This document shows positions 17,614 through 26,207 of a stretch of 64,000 nucleotides of DNA, in pieces. The stretch comes from Natronococcus sp. AD-5 (lineage in GTDB: Archaea > Halobacteriota > Halobacteria > Halobacteriales > Natrialbaceae). Under the pieces are notes generated by a model that was given only the letters and a program-made list of their open reading frames with translations, was not told the DNA's origin and searched no databases. A program made the translations under genes and the position numbers. Location: contig NZ_CP132294.1 of assembly GCF_030734285.1 (NCBI RefSeq), forward strand, positions 3,720,001 through 3,784,000, given 5' to 3'. How positions within the stretch are numbered: the stretch's first letter is position 1; each line of letters starts with the position of its first letter.

Positions 17614-17719
17614 GCCGAAGTAGCTCAGATGGTAGAGCACCTCGCTGTTACGGCGACGCAGTGATTCGCTGTTCGCCGCAGATACGAGGTTGTCCCAGGT
17701 TCGAGTCCTGGCTTCGGCG
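17614..17719 (+). tRNA. tRNA-Asn (GTT) with a 33-nt intron
   Basis: The acceptor GCCGAAG (17614-17620) pairs with CTTCGGC (17712-17718). The anticodon stem CCTCG/CGAGG is split by an intron at 17651-17683 between positions 37 and 38. The precursor folds into a canonical bulge-helix-bulge: CCTCG/CGAGG, a 4-bp central helix CTGT/GCAG, 3-nt bulges TAC and ATA, and an inner GGCGA/TCGCC helix. Cutting TA^C and AT^A gives loop CTGTTAA with anticodon GTT. The last 21 bases plus two flanking ones recur at 17858. Confidence 0.95.
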
Positions 17720-17880
17720 CTGTTCTTCGAACGTTACTCGCGAGGAGCGATAGCTCCGAGCGAATCGGGTGAGAATAACAACGAAATAAGCAAGAGTCGA
17801 ACACGCGAGTCGCAGCCGGTCGCGAACGCAGTAAGCGATCCGGACCGTCTCGCACCTGTTCGAGTCCTGGCTTCGGCGCT
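17699..17880 (+). repeat. 23-bp direct repeat of tRNA-Asn 3' end (att-like scar)
   Basis: GTTCGAGTCCTGGCTTCGGC plus GCT occurs at 17699-17721 (tRNA T arm to 3' end) and again at 17858-17880. The 136 bp between them have no gene but contain GCGAACGCAGTAAGCGATCC, a relative of a motif at the tRNA-Arg scar. Exact duplication of a tRNA 3' end is what tyrosine-integrase insertion leaves. The internal segment is too short for an element, so it is probably a deletion remnant. Confidence 0.8.
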
Positions 17881-17985
17881 TCTTCGGTATCCTTCGTCGC
17901 GGAGAGTCGTTTCACTCTTGCTGAGTAGGCTACCTCGCCGTCTAAGACACGGTAGTTTATATCGGAAAGCGCGGCGAATCAGTGC

Positions 17986-18548
17986 ATGTCCGATCGATCG
18001 GCGTATTACGAGGAACTCGAGCAGCCTCAGAGACGCGGACAGGCGACCGAAGCGATCCTGCAAGCGGCGTTCGTGGTGCGCGACGTCCCCGTACTCGTTC
18101 CGGCGTACGACGACGAGCCGTACGATCTGGTCATCGAAGTCGGCGGACGGTTCCACAAGATCCAGTGTAAGACCGCGTACCCGAAAAGCGACGGAACGGT
18201 CGCGTTCGAAACGGTCAGCACGCGCCGACGCCGAGACGGCTACGACCGGCGCGGATACGACGATCGTGCCGAATATACGAACTCCTGTAAGTCATTTCCG
18301 GCGCAACCGCGTCCATCTGCGGTCCCGCCGGGAAATCGGTACAGCAATCCGTATACTTCGTCGTCTCCGATCCGATCACCGACAATCGGTATCTGATCCC
18401 CGTCTCCGAGGCCGCAACCGGGAAGATGGAGATTCGGTTTCGCGAACCGAAGAACGGACAGCGCGTCGGTATCAACCGGTACGAGGACTACCTGCTCGAG
18501 GAGCGACTCGAGACGCTCCGTGATCCGGCTCAGTTCTCCGGTAACTGA
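17986..18548 (+). pseudogene. PD-(D/E)XK endonuclease-like gene, frameshifted
   Basis: The first frame gives MSDRSAYYEELEQPQRRGQA, then a nuclease-like core (DEPYDLVIEVGGRFHKIQCKTAY: D, E and QxK arrangement) typical of group-I-intron-associated/HJC-like PD-(D/E)XK proteins, and degenerates after DDRAEYTNS near 18290. The expected continuation (SVYFVVSDPITDNRYLIPVS, then ATGKMEIRFREPKNGQRVG) is present in another frame and ends at TGA 18546-18548. A single indel around 18290-18330 therefore splits it. It overlaps the convergent regulator gene by 19 bp and lies beside the tRNA-Asn scar, so it may be cargo of a lost element. Confidence 0.75.
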
Positions 18549-18952
18549 CCGACGGAATCCAGCGGGACGAGCAAGTAGTCGACGGTTCCGACGCCGTCGA
18601 CGGCCCGCAGCTTCCCGACGAACGACGAGATCTCCTCGAGTTCGGCCTCGAGTACGAACAGGTCCAGACAGTAGTCGTCGACGTGGCTGTGATCGTTCGC
18701 CGCGACGGCGGTGTCGAACTCGTGGCGGAGCTCCGTGACGCGCCGCTCGACACGGGGCGTTCCGAAGTCGTAGCGGACGCTGACGGTTCCCACGAGGGGC
18801 CGGTCCTCGAAGCGCCCGTCCTCGAACTCGGTGAGAAGCGATCTGGCGCTCTCTCGGACGACTTCGCTGCGACCGGTGTACTCGTGTGCCGCTGCGTGAG
18901 CGTCGAGTTGCTCGAGGAGTTCCTCCGGCATCGAGACGCTGACGACGGGCAT
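18530..18952 (-). CDS. NikR-like ribbon-helix-helix metal-responsive regulator
   Basis: This 140-aa protein has an N-terminal CopG/RHH domain (VVSVSMPEELLEQLDAHA, GRSEVVRESARSLL) and a C-terminal ACT-like NikR domain. The region NDHSHVDDYCLDLFVLEAE resembles the NikR Ni site (HxH then Cys), but the His-to-Cys spacing is one residue shorter than in E. coli NikR. It is divergent from two COG0523 GTPases, with palindromes in the shared 105-bp promoter region, so it probably represses them or itself in response to a metal. Metal identity is unknown. Confidence 0.85.
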   Translation of the reverse strand: MPVVSVSMPEELLEQLDAHAAAHEYTGRSEVVRESARSLLTEFEDGRFEDRPLVGTVSVRYDFGTPRVERRVTELRHEFDTAVAANDHSHVDDYCLDLFVLEAELEEISSFVGKLRAVDGVGTVDYLLVPLDSVGQLPEN

Positions 18953-18970
18953 ACTACTAAATCATACGTA

Positions 18971-19033
18971 CAAATTAATATAATTTGTTATCCGAAGCCA
19001 CTCCCGAATGCAATAGCTAGTATTAACAATACT
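18971..19033. promoter_or_regulatory. Two palindromic operator-like sites in the divergent promoter
   Basis: CAAATTA-ATA-TAATTTG (18971-18987) is a perfect 7+3+7 inverted repeat lying next to the NikR-like gene start. AGTATT-AAC-AATACT (19019-19033) is a perfect 6+3+6 inverted repeat lying 25-39 bp before the ATG of the COG0523 gene, where a TATA box would be for a leaderless transcript. Their position between divergent metal-related genes suggests binding sites of the RHH regulator. That is inference. Confidence 0.55.
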
Positions 19034-19057
19034 CGAGTTCGTATCCACAACCGATCC

Positions 19058-20266
19058 ATGACCGACGAGCGCATTCCGGTGACCGTTCTGAGCGGGAGTC
19101 TCGGCGCGGGAAAGACGACCGTTCTCAACCACGTACTGACGGCCGACCACGGCCTCGAGGTCGCCGTCGTCGTCAACGACATGGGCGACGTCAACGTCGA
19201 CGCCGAGCACGTCACCCAGCAGTCCGACCTGGGCGGCGAGGAGGAGATCATCGAGCTGTCGAACGGCTGTATCTGCTGTCGCCTCCGCGGCGACATGCTC
19301 GACGAGGTCGGTCGACTCGCGGACCGCCGCGAGTTCGACTATCTCCTCGTGGAGTCGTCGGGCATCTCGGAGCCGATTCCGGTCGCCCAGACGTTCGCGA
19401 TGGGCTTCGAGGACGCCAGCTTCGATCCGACGGACACCTACGAACTCGACACGATGGTGACGGTGGTCAACGCCCACGGCTTCTGGGAGTCGTTCGACCC
19501 CGGCGAGGCGCTCGCGAGCGAGGAGCTCGCCGGCGATTCGGCTCGCGTTCCCGAGGAAGTCCTCCTCGACCAGATCGAGTTCTGCGACGTCCTCCTGTTG
19601 AATAAGTGCGATCTCGTCCCCGACGACGCGCTCGAGGAGATCGAAACCGTCCTCGAGCGGCTCCAGCCGCGCGCGACGCTCGTTCGGACCGAGTTCGGCG
19701 ACGTCGATCCCGACGAAATCCTCGGAACGGAACGGTTCGACTTCCGGGCGGCCTCGAACTCGGCGGGCTGGAAACACGAACTCCAGCACGAACACCACCA
19801 CGATCCACAAGAGGAGCACGGCGTTACCTCGTTCGTCTACGAGCGCGACCGACCGTTCTACCCCGGGCGGATCGCAGCGCTGCTTTCCGACCTGCCGGAC
19901 GAACTGATCCGCGCGAAGGGCTTCTTTTGGAGCGCCGGCCGCGAGGACGTCGCGATGGGCGTCGACAAGGCGGGGACGTCGGTCCGCGCCGGTCCGTCCG
20001 GGCAATGGCTGGCGACGCTTCCGGAAGCCGAACGCGAGCAGTACTTCGCCGCTCGCCCCGGCCTCGAGGAGGACTGGGACGAGGAGTGGGGCGACCGGAT
20101 GACGCGGCTCGTCTTCATCGGCCGCGAGTTCGACGGGGAGACCCTGACCGAGCGACTCGACGACTGTCTGCTCACCGACGCGGAGTTGGAGGACGACGAC
20201 TGGTCGACCTACGACGATCCGTTCGAACCGGAAGAACGACGTGAACTCGCGCTCGCGAACGACTAG
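19058..20266 (+). CDS. COG0523/CobW-like G3E GTPase (metal chaperone)
   Basis: This 402-aa protein starts at ATG 19058. P-loop GSLGAGKT is at 13-20, the metal-binding CxCC within GCICC at 70-74, VESSGISEP follows, and LLNKCDL is the guanine-specificity NKxD-type motif. The C-terminal CobW_C domain ends near DDCLLTDAEL. A short His segment (HELQHEHHHDPQEEH) precedes the C-terminal domain. Such GTPases deliver or insert Zn, Co, Ni or Fe. It is followed with no gap by a second paralogue and is divergent from a NikR-like regulator. Confidence 0.92.
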   Translation: MTDERIPVTVLSGSLGAGKTTVLNHVLTADHGLEVAVVVNDMGDVNVDAEHVTQQSDLGGEEEIIELSNGCICCRLRGDMLDEVGRLADRREFDYLLVESSGISEPIPVAQTFAMGFEDASFDPTDTYELDTMVTVVNAHGFWESFDPGEALASEELAGDSARVPEEVLLDQIEFCDVLLLNKCDLVPDDALEEIETVLERLQPRATLVRTEFGDVDPDEILGTERFDFRAASNSAGWKHELQHEHHHDPQEEHGVTSFVYERDRPFYPGRIAALLSDLPDELIRAKGFFWSAGREDVAMGVDKAGTSVRAGPSGQWLATLPEAEREQYFAARPGLEEDWDEEWGDRMTRLVFIGREFDGETLTERLDDCLLTDAELEDDDWSTYDDPFEPEERRELALAND

Positions 20267-21538
20267 ATGTCCGTTCCGGTTACCATCCTCTGTGGCGAAC
20301 TCGGCGCCGGGAAGACGACCTTGCTCTCGGGGCTGCTCGAGTCCGCAGAGCGCGATATCGCAGTACTGGTCAACGACGTCGGCGAGGTCAACGTCGACGC
20401 CGACCTCGTGGAAGCGCGCACCGACCTCGAGACCGGCGACGAGGTCGTCGCCCTCGAGAACGGCTGCATCTGCTGTAGCCTCGGCGGCGACCTCTCGCGG
20501 GCGGTGATTCGGCTCTGGAAAGAGGCGGAGTTCGACCGCCTCGTGATCGAAGCGTCGGGCGTCGGCGAACCCGAACCGATCGCCCACCAGTTCGTTCGCG
20601 GTCCCGCGAGCGGGCCGTACGACCTCGAGTCCGTCGCGACCGTCGTCGACGCGCGACGGTTCTACGACCGGTTCGCCGAGGTCGACGGTGAGCCGGTTCG
20701 ACAGGGACCCGACGAAACCGGAACCCGCCCGCTCGCGGATCTGCTGCTCGAGCAAGTGGAGTTCTGCGACCTGCTCGTCGTCAACAAGTGCGACCTCGTC
20801 GACGAGGCCGAACGCGAGCGCGTCGTCGCGTTGCTCGAGGCGCTCCAGCCCGGTGCCGAGATCGTGACCACCGAGTACGGGGCCGTCGACCTCGAGACCC
20901 TTCTCGACGACGACTACTTCGACTTCAGCGCCGCTCGCGAGTCGGCCGGCTGGAAGCAGGCGATCGAGACCGACGCGGACGATCACGAGCACGCGGACGA
21001 ACACGGTCACGATCACCATCGCGAACGCGGCGACGACGGCGACCACGACCACGCGCATCCGCCCGAACGGTACGGCATCGAGGTCGAGACGTACCACCGG
21101 CGCCGACCGTTTCATCCGGGTCGCTTCGCATCTCTCCTGCGGTCGCTCCCCGACGGCCTCGTACGCGCGAAGGGGCTCACGTGGATCGCCGGCCGCGAGA
21201 AACAGGCCGTCACGATGAGCGTCGCCGGCGCGGAGACGACGCTCGAGGTCACCGGCCGCTGGATCGCCAGCTTCTCCGAGGACCGCCAGGAGACCTTCCG
21301 GCAGGGCCAGCCCGGCCTCTCGTGGGACGAAGAGTGGGGCGACCGCGAGAGTCGGCTGGCGCTCATCGGTCGCACCCTCGCGTGGGACGACCTCGAGTCC
21401 CGTCTCGACGACTGTCTCCTGACCGACGCCGAGATGGACGAGGACTGGACCGACTACGAGAACCCCGCCCCGACGGGCGTGGGCGAGACGGTCACGATCT
21501 CGAGCGACGAGCGAACGGCAGGGGCCTCCCGGGAATGA
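20267..21538 (+). CDS. Second COG0523/CobW-like G3E GTPase with His-rich loop
   Basis: This 423-aa protein has its ATG directly after the preceding TAG, so the pair is translationally coupled. Motifs are GELGAGKT (10-17), GCICC (66-70), IEASGVGEPEP and VVNKCDL. A strongly His/Asp-rich insert (about 236-265: DDHEHADEHGHDHHRERGDD, then more His) can bind several metal ions, typical of zinc or cobalt chaperones. The C-terminal half parallels the upstream paralogue (RRPFHPGRFASLL, WGDRESRLALIGR, DDCLLTDAEM). Confidence 0.92.
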   Translation: MSVPVTILCGELGAGKTTLLSGLLESAERDIAVLVNDVGEVNVDADLVEARTDLETGDEVVALENGCICCSLGGDLSRAVIRLWKEAEFDRLVIEASGVGEPEPIAHQFVRGPASGPYDLESVATVVDARRFYDRFAEVDGEPVRQGPDETGTRPLADLLLEQVEFCDLLVVNKCDLVDEAERERVVALLEALQPGAEIVTTEYGAVDLETLLDDDYFDFSAARESAGWKQAIETDADDHEHADEHGHDHHRERGDDGDHDHAHPPERYGIEVETYHRRRPFHPGRFASLLRSLPDGLVRAKGLTWIAGREKQAVTMSVAGAETTLEVTGRWIASFSEDRQETFRQGQPGLSWDEEWGDRESRLALIGRTLAWDDLESRLDDCLLTDAEMDEDWTDYENPAPTGVGETVTISSDERTAGASRE

Positions 21539-21590
21539 CGGCTCCCGATCCGGGGAAGCGCTTATCGCCCCCCAGTCTGGAGATACGAAC

Positions 21591-22172
21591 ATGACTGCTG
21601 ACAGAGCGGACCGACGGAGCACGGACGACCACGGCCACGACATCATCGATCCGCTGTACGTCGGGATCGTCACGGTCTCGAGTTCGCGCGCCGCGGAATC
21701 GGATCCCGACGACCCGGGTGGCGATACGATCCAGGAGTGCTTCGAGTCGAAGGGCCACGAGGTTCGGGAACGCGTGCTGGTGCGCGACGACTACTCGTCG
21801 ATTCGAACGGCGGTTCGCGGACTCGTCGCCCGTCAGGACGTCGACGTCGTCTGCACCACGGGCGGCACCGGCGTCACGGCCGACGACGTCTCGCCGGAAG
21901 CGACGTCGTCGCTGTTCGAGCGCGACCTGCCGGGCTTCGGCGAACTGTTCCGTTCGCTCTCGTGGGACGAGGTCGGCACCCGCGCGATAGCCTCGAGGGC
22001 GACGGCCGGGATCGCCGTAGATACGCCGGTGTTCTGCCTTCCGGGGAGTACGAGCGCCTGTCGGACCGCCTGCGAGCAGCTGATCGTCCCCGAGACGCCC
22101 CACCTCGCGGGGCTGGCGACGCGCCACCGCGCCGGGACGACCGACCAGACGCTCGCGGATTACGACGAGTAG
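21591..22172 (+). CDS. moaB: Molybdenum cofactor biosynthesis protein MoaB/MogA family
   Basis: This 193-aa protein shows the MoaB fold: YVGIVTVSSSRAAESDPDDPGG, VLVRDDYSSIRTAVRGLVAR, CTTGGTGVTADDVSPEAT (molybdopterin-binding GGTG with Asp), ELFRSLSWDEVGTRAIASRATAGI and FCLPGSTSACRTACEQLI. The family adenylylates molybdopterin before metal insertion. Length and motifs are complete. It may belong with the upstream GTPases (52 bp away) as part of a metal-handling cluster. Confidence 0.93.
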   Translation: MTADRADRRSTDDHGHDIIDPLYVGIVTVSSSRAAESDPDDPGGDTIQECFESKGHEVRERVLVRDDYSSIRTAVRGLVARQDVDVVCTTGGTGVTADDVSPEATSSLFERDLPGFGELFRSLSWDEVGTRAIASRATAGIAVDTPVFCLPGSTSACRTACEQLIVPETPHLAGLATRHRAGTTDQTLADYDE

Positions 22173-22295
22173 CGTCGCGATTCGCGACGGCGCGTCTCGG
22201 AATTCGTATCGTTGTTATTTCGATTCCGTTCGTTGTTAGCCGTCGGATTACCTGAAACAGGATTTATCGGCTCTGCGAGCCTGGTTTCGAATGTT

Positions 22296-22424
22296 ATGTG
22301 CCACCACTTCGAATCCATCACCGAGCTCAGCGACGAAGAACGGGCGGACGTACTCGAGTCGCACACCGAGGACGAACTCGAGGAGGAACTGAGCGAGGAC
22401 GAACTCGAGGCATTGGCCTCGTAA
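22296..22424 (+). CDS. Conserved 42-aa haloarchaeal protein
   Basis: Starting at ATG 22296, MCHHFESITELSDEERADVL continues into a run of Glu/Asp/Leu repeats (EDELEEELSEDELEALAS). The CHH start and acidic helix recur in a small haloarchaeal family I recognise by pattern but cannot name. A TATA-like ggatttatcgg sits at about -36. Function unknown. Confidence 0.6.
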   Translation: MCHHFESITELSDEERADVLESHTEDELEEELSEDELEALAS

Positions 22425-22497
22425 TCCGACCGACGATTTTCTTGGAGGAAAACAGACAGCAAGCGTTAACTATTACGGACGGGTTCGTCCAACTCGA

Positions 22498-22572
22498 GGG
22501 CCCTTAGCTCAGTCTGGTTAGAGCGCTCGGCTCATAACCGAGTGGTCGATGGTTCGAATCCGTCAGGGCCCA
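22498..22572 (+). tRNA. tRNA with CAT anticodon (Ile2 or elongator Met)
   Basis: Acceptor GGGCCCT (22498-22504) pairs with AGGGCCC (22565-22571), discriminator A. The anticodon arm is CTCGG-CTCATAA-CCGAG and the T arm GATGG-TTCGAAT-CCGTC. There is no intron. Elongator tRNA-Met genes in well-known haloarchaea contain an intron, and the overall sequence resembles E. coli tRNA-Ile2, so Ile2 (modified C34) is my first guess. Its 3' end CCGTCAGGGCCCAT (22560-22573) recurs at 37586 and 44390. Confidence 0.9.
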
Positions 22573-23143
22573 TGGTTCCAAATTCCTCCGCCTTAGGGGC
22601 TCAGGTGGACGAAAACGGCAATTTTTCGAATTCGTGTAAGGATAGTCTAAGGGTTTATCCAAAGTTTGCAGGCCTCTGAGCCCCGTGTGATGACGGCTCT
22701 GGCCGAGCCGCCAATCTTTCGAAACTAGTACCCATCGGTCGGTATTACAATAGCCATCGTTCCATCGGTTCTCCTGTATTCATTCGAACTCGACTGACAA
22801 CCTCGCCTACGTACTAGTCAGTGCTGAAGTGAAAGAATCTCTGAGGATCTAACTCGGCGCTTCTATTCGTGATCGCTACCGTCAGCTAGATTTCTCTGAT
22901 TCGATCACTCCGTCGCAGAGGCGAAACAGCAGGCAGAGCCCACGGTAGATTCCTCACGACCTCCAGATCATGAGGCTACGGTTGGCCAAGGTCTTCCAAG
23001 ACGCTGGGACAGGGCTCTGCCAGCCTGCCCTCAGCCAGTCGGCCTCATCGGGCGCGGAAAATCTAGTTAAATGAAGATGGCGTTCGGCCTTAACGGTTAC
23101 TATTGTGCGCCTTGGTGTCATGAGTCTCGCTATACGGTCGTGT

Positions 23144-23777
23144 TTAGTTTATCGCATTGTACCAGGCGGTGAAGACTTGGAGCCACGATTCTGCTGCTGA
23201 CGGTTTTGCGTGACTGAAATAGTTTGAAAACGAAGAGGTTCGTCGTTTTATCTCTCGAAAGATACGCTCAGCAGCGTTCCGATTTCCATATTTTCGTATC
23301 GAAATCGGAGCCCAGATCGGCGGAGTGCCGTCTGGAGATGTTTTACCCCATCGACGAGAAACACGGCATCGTCGAGGTCATGTTTCTCAGTGAGTTCTTG
23401 CAGGAATCGTTCTGCCAACGCGGTCGTGGTCGTCGAATACAGCCGTATATGGGGGATTTGTTCGTTTCTGGATCGACAGCAGTGTACGGCCAATAGCGAT
23501 GTTCGTCAAGTTGAATCACCGTCTCGTCGAGTGTGACGTGATTCGGCTTCTCGTCATCTGCCGGCCGTAGATCGCACTTGTGAATCCAACCGTGGGCTGC
23601 CTTGCGACTGCGTTCGACACCAAATTCCCCTAACTCTCGAACGGTATTCGAAAGCGAGAGGCCGGCAAAATGGAGTCGAATACCGAGCTCCATCAGCTGA
23701 CGTGGTGTCCGCTCTCGCTCCAGATAACTCAAATCGATCCAGTCGCTATACCCGCTGAGGCGGTCGATTTTTGGCAT
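23144..23777 (-). pseudogene. IS6-family transposase, frameshifted
   Basis: Starting at ATG 23777 (MPKIDRLSGYSDWIDLSYLE), the N-terminus and first DDE residue region (HVTLDETVIQLDEHRYWPYTAVDPETN) are in one frame. The middle (HIRLYSTTTTALAERFLQEL, DDAVFLVDGVKHLQ) is in a second frame. The C-terminus (GNRNAAERIFREIKRRTSSF, ending FTAWYNAIN and a stop at 23146-23144) is in a third. At least two indels therefore inactivate it. The family assignment is from these haloarchaeal IS6/ISH motifs. I could not identify the terminal inverted repeats. Confidence 0.8.
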
Positions 23778-23989
23778 GGACACCACAAAATCGCTCCGCC
23801 TCACTTTTCACGCTTAACGAAACAGCGCCCGCCATACGGTGCGAAGTTTTTTATTTCCCCTGACAAAGTCACTACTACCAGTTCGTTAGCCCTCTTCGCG
23901 TATCTGGGCACCCGGTTCTCCCTGCACGATTCTGGAGAGTCGGTCTATTGGCAGAACGTACGCGATCGCAGGAGACGGCGAGCTTATCT

Positions 23990-25885
23990 ATGAGCGACGA
24001 CACGACCCATTCCGACTTGCACGAACGCGTGAGAGCCGAAGTTCCCTCGCATCTGGACGTGACCGACGTTCAGTTCGAAGGCCCTGATCTCGTTATCTAT
24101 ACCGAGACGGCTCAGGAGTTCGCAGAGGACAGTGATCTTCTCGGTCAGCTCGCTCGATCACTGCGAAAACGAGTCACTATTCGACCAGTTTCGGGAACGC
24201 ATTCGAGCATCAAAGAAGCCGAACAGGTCATTCACGATGTGGTCCCTGATGAGGCGACCATACGCGACCTTGAGTTCCATCCGACGACTGGCGAAGTACT
24301 CATCGAAGCCGAGAAACCGGGACTAGTGATCGGCCAACGGGGGAGTACGATCCGCGAAATTACGAAAAATGTAGGGTGGCATCCGGAAGTCGTCCGGACG
24401 CCGCCAATGGAGTCTTCGACGGTCGAGAACGTCCGGAATTACCTCACGCAGGAACGAGCGGAGCGACGCGACTTCCTCGCAGACGTTGGGAAACAAATCC
24501 GTGGCAGTCCGGAGAAGGACGTTGACCGGATTCGAGTAACGACGCTCGGCTGCTGTCGAGAAGTCGGTCGTGCGAGCTTCGTCCTTCACACGCCGAATAC
24601 CCGCGTCCTCATCGACTGTGGGGACAAACCAGGTGCCGAAGGAGAAGTTCCGTACCTCCACGTTCCGGAAGCGATGCCGCTGACAGAGATCGACGCCGTC
24701 GTCCTCACGCACGCTCACCTCGATCACAGTGCGTTGCTTCCCCTGCTGTTCAAGTACGGCTACGACGGGCCGATCTACACGACGGAACCCACGCGCGACC
24801 TGATGGGACTGCTGCAACTCGACTACCTCGACGTGGCGTCGAAAGAGGGTCGAACGCCGCCGTATTCGAGCGAACAAGTCCGCCAAGCGATCAAACGAAC
24901 GATTCCGGTCGAATACGGCGACGTCACCGATATCGCACCGGACATCAAGCTGACGATGCACAACGCGGGCCACATCTTGGGCAGTGCAACTGCTCACTTC
25001 CACGTGGGAGACGGGTTCTACAACCTCGTGTTCTCCGGCGACATCCACTACGAACCAACGCGGCTGTTCAACGGTGCCGTCAACAATTTCCCGCGAGCCG
25101 AAGCGATGGTTCTAGAATCTACGTACGGCCGACAAAACGACTACCAGACGGATACCGAAAAGAGCGAAGCACAGGTTCGACAGATCATTCGAGAGACGTA
25201 CGATCAGGATGGAACGGTCGTCATCCCTGCGTTCGCCGTCGGCCGATCACAGGAATTGATGTTGGTTCTCGAAGAGGCGATGCGGGAGAACGAGATCCCC
25301 ACGATGCCGATCTACCTCGACGGGATGATTCGGGAAGCGACCGCAATTCACACGGCGTATCCAGAGTATCTCCGCGACGGACTGCGTCAACGTATCCTCC
25401 ACGAGGACCAAAACCCGTTCATAGCTGACCAGTTCCAGCAGGTTGACGGCGGCCAACCAATGCGCGAAGAGATTGCGAGTGGCGAGCCTTCGATCATCCT
25501 CTCAACTTCAGGGATGGTGACTGGGGGGCCGATTATGTCCTGGATAGAGTTACTCGGTCCGGATTCGGAGAACACACTCCTGTTCGTCGGATACCAGGCT
25601 GAAGGAACGCTCGGTCGCAGAATCGAAAGCGGTCGCACAGAAATCACGCTTGAGGGCACACGTCTTACGCTTCACTGCCGGATCGAATCGGTGAGTGGAT
25701 TTTCGGGTCACGCAGATCGTGAAGGACTCGAACGGTACGTCGAGGAGATGAATCCGCGACCGGAAAAGATTCTTTGCGTCCACGGTGATGAGCAAGCAAC
25801 TGATCAGCTCTCATCCGCACTATACCAAAAATACAATATCAGAACTCTCCAACCGAAGAATCTGGAGACGTTTCGCTTTCCATAG
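23990..25885 (+). CDS. KH-domain beta-CASP ribonuclease, aCPSF1/FttA-like
   Basis: This 631-aa protein starts at ATG 23990. Two KH-type modules fill the first 150 residues (EKPGLVIGQRGSTIREITKNVGW). The metallo-beta-lactamase motif HAHLDHS begins at about residue 241, followed by HILGSATAHFHVGD, FSGDIHYEPTRLF, and beta-CASP blocks PAFAVGRSQELMLVLEEAM, LDGMIREATAI, STSGMVTGGP and SGHADREGLE. Family members cut nascent RNA and terminate transcription. The core archaeal gene is essential and usually single; this copy lies in an accessory region and is shortened before the last domain, so I think it is a paralogue. Confidence 0.88.
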   Translation: MSDDTTHSDLHERVRAEVPSHLDVTDVQFEGPDLVIYTETAQEFAEDSDLLGQLARSLRKRVTIRPVSGTHSSIKEAEQVIHDVVPDEATIRDLEFHPTTGEVLIEAEKPGLVIGQRGSTIREITKNVGWHPEVVRTPPMESSTVENVRNYLTQERAERRDFLADVGKQIRGSPEKDVDRIRVTTLGCCREVGRASFVLHTPNTRVLIDCGDKPGAEGEVPYLHVPEAMPLTEIDAVVLTHAHLDHSALLPLLFKYGYDGPIYTTEPTRDLMGLLQLDYLDVASKEGRTPPYSSEQVRQAIKRTIPVEYGDVTDIAPDIKLTMHNAGHILGSATAHFHVGDGFYNLVFSGDIHYEPTRLFNGAVNNFPRAEAMVLESTYGRQNDYQTDTEKSEAQVRQIIRETYDQDGTVVIPAFAVGRSQELMLVLEEAMRENEIPTMPIYLDGMIREATAIHTAYPEYLRDGLRQRILHEDQNPFIADQFQQVDGGQPMREEIASGEPSIILSTSGMVTGGPIMSWIELLGPDSENTLLFVGYQAEGTLGRRIESGRTEITLEGTRLTLHCRIESVSGFSGHADREGLERYVEEMNPRPEKILCVHGDEQATDQLSSALYQKYNIRTLQPKNLETFRFP

Positions 25886-26005
25886 AGTCATTATATAATG
25901 GCCAATGGGAGAACATATTCGAACAATAACGTTCCAGTTGGTCGATTTTTAAATCCGTAGCATGACTAGTTTGGACAGGCACTAGTTATAACGGGCGTTG
26001 GTACA

Positions 26006-26161
26006 ATGGCTGTTGGAATACTTATGGCCGTTTCTACCGTTTATACTGAGACTATGTGGTCTCGGATCGACTCGATCGTCGTTCTGCTTCTCGTTGGACC
26101 TATTTTGACCACTGGAAGCCGAATTTTCAGCAATCCCGGTACAGTTTCTGATCCAGAATAA
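26006..26161 (+). CDS. Possible 51-aa hydrophobic protein
   Basis: ATG 26006 opens MAVGILMAVSTVYTETMWSR followed by IDSIVVLLLVGPILTTGSRIF and a short tail. A membrane helix spans about residues 21-37. It is the only coding-like stretch in the 322-bp gap between the aCPSF1-like gene and the macro-domain gene. It could equally be a remnant of a larger membrane protein such as an antiporter subunit. Support is limited to hydropathy and an intact short frame. Confidence 0.35.
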   Translation: MAVGILMAVSTVYTETMWSRIDSIVVLLLVGPILTTGSRIFSNPGTVSDPE

Positions 26162-26207
26162 GTGGAAATCCCAGTATCTGAACTGTAATGGGGAGATAGC
26201 TATCGAG

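Noticed and set aside
18962-21673. A 903-codon open frame antisense to both COG0523 genes
   Set aside because: Complementary-strand shadow of two strongly supported GTPases; composition is repetitive (Val, Arg, Gly, Asp) with no motif.
22573-23143. Possible gene between the CAT tRNA and the IS6 remnant
   Set aside because: No frame longer than about 60 codons with coding character; repeated-looking AGGGGCTCA pieces were too short to call.
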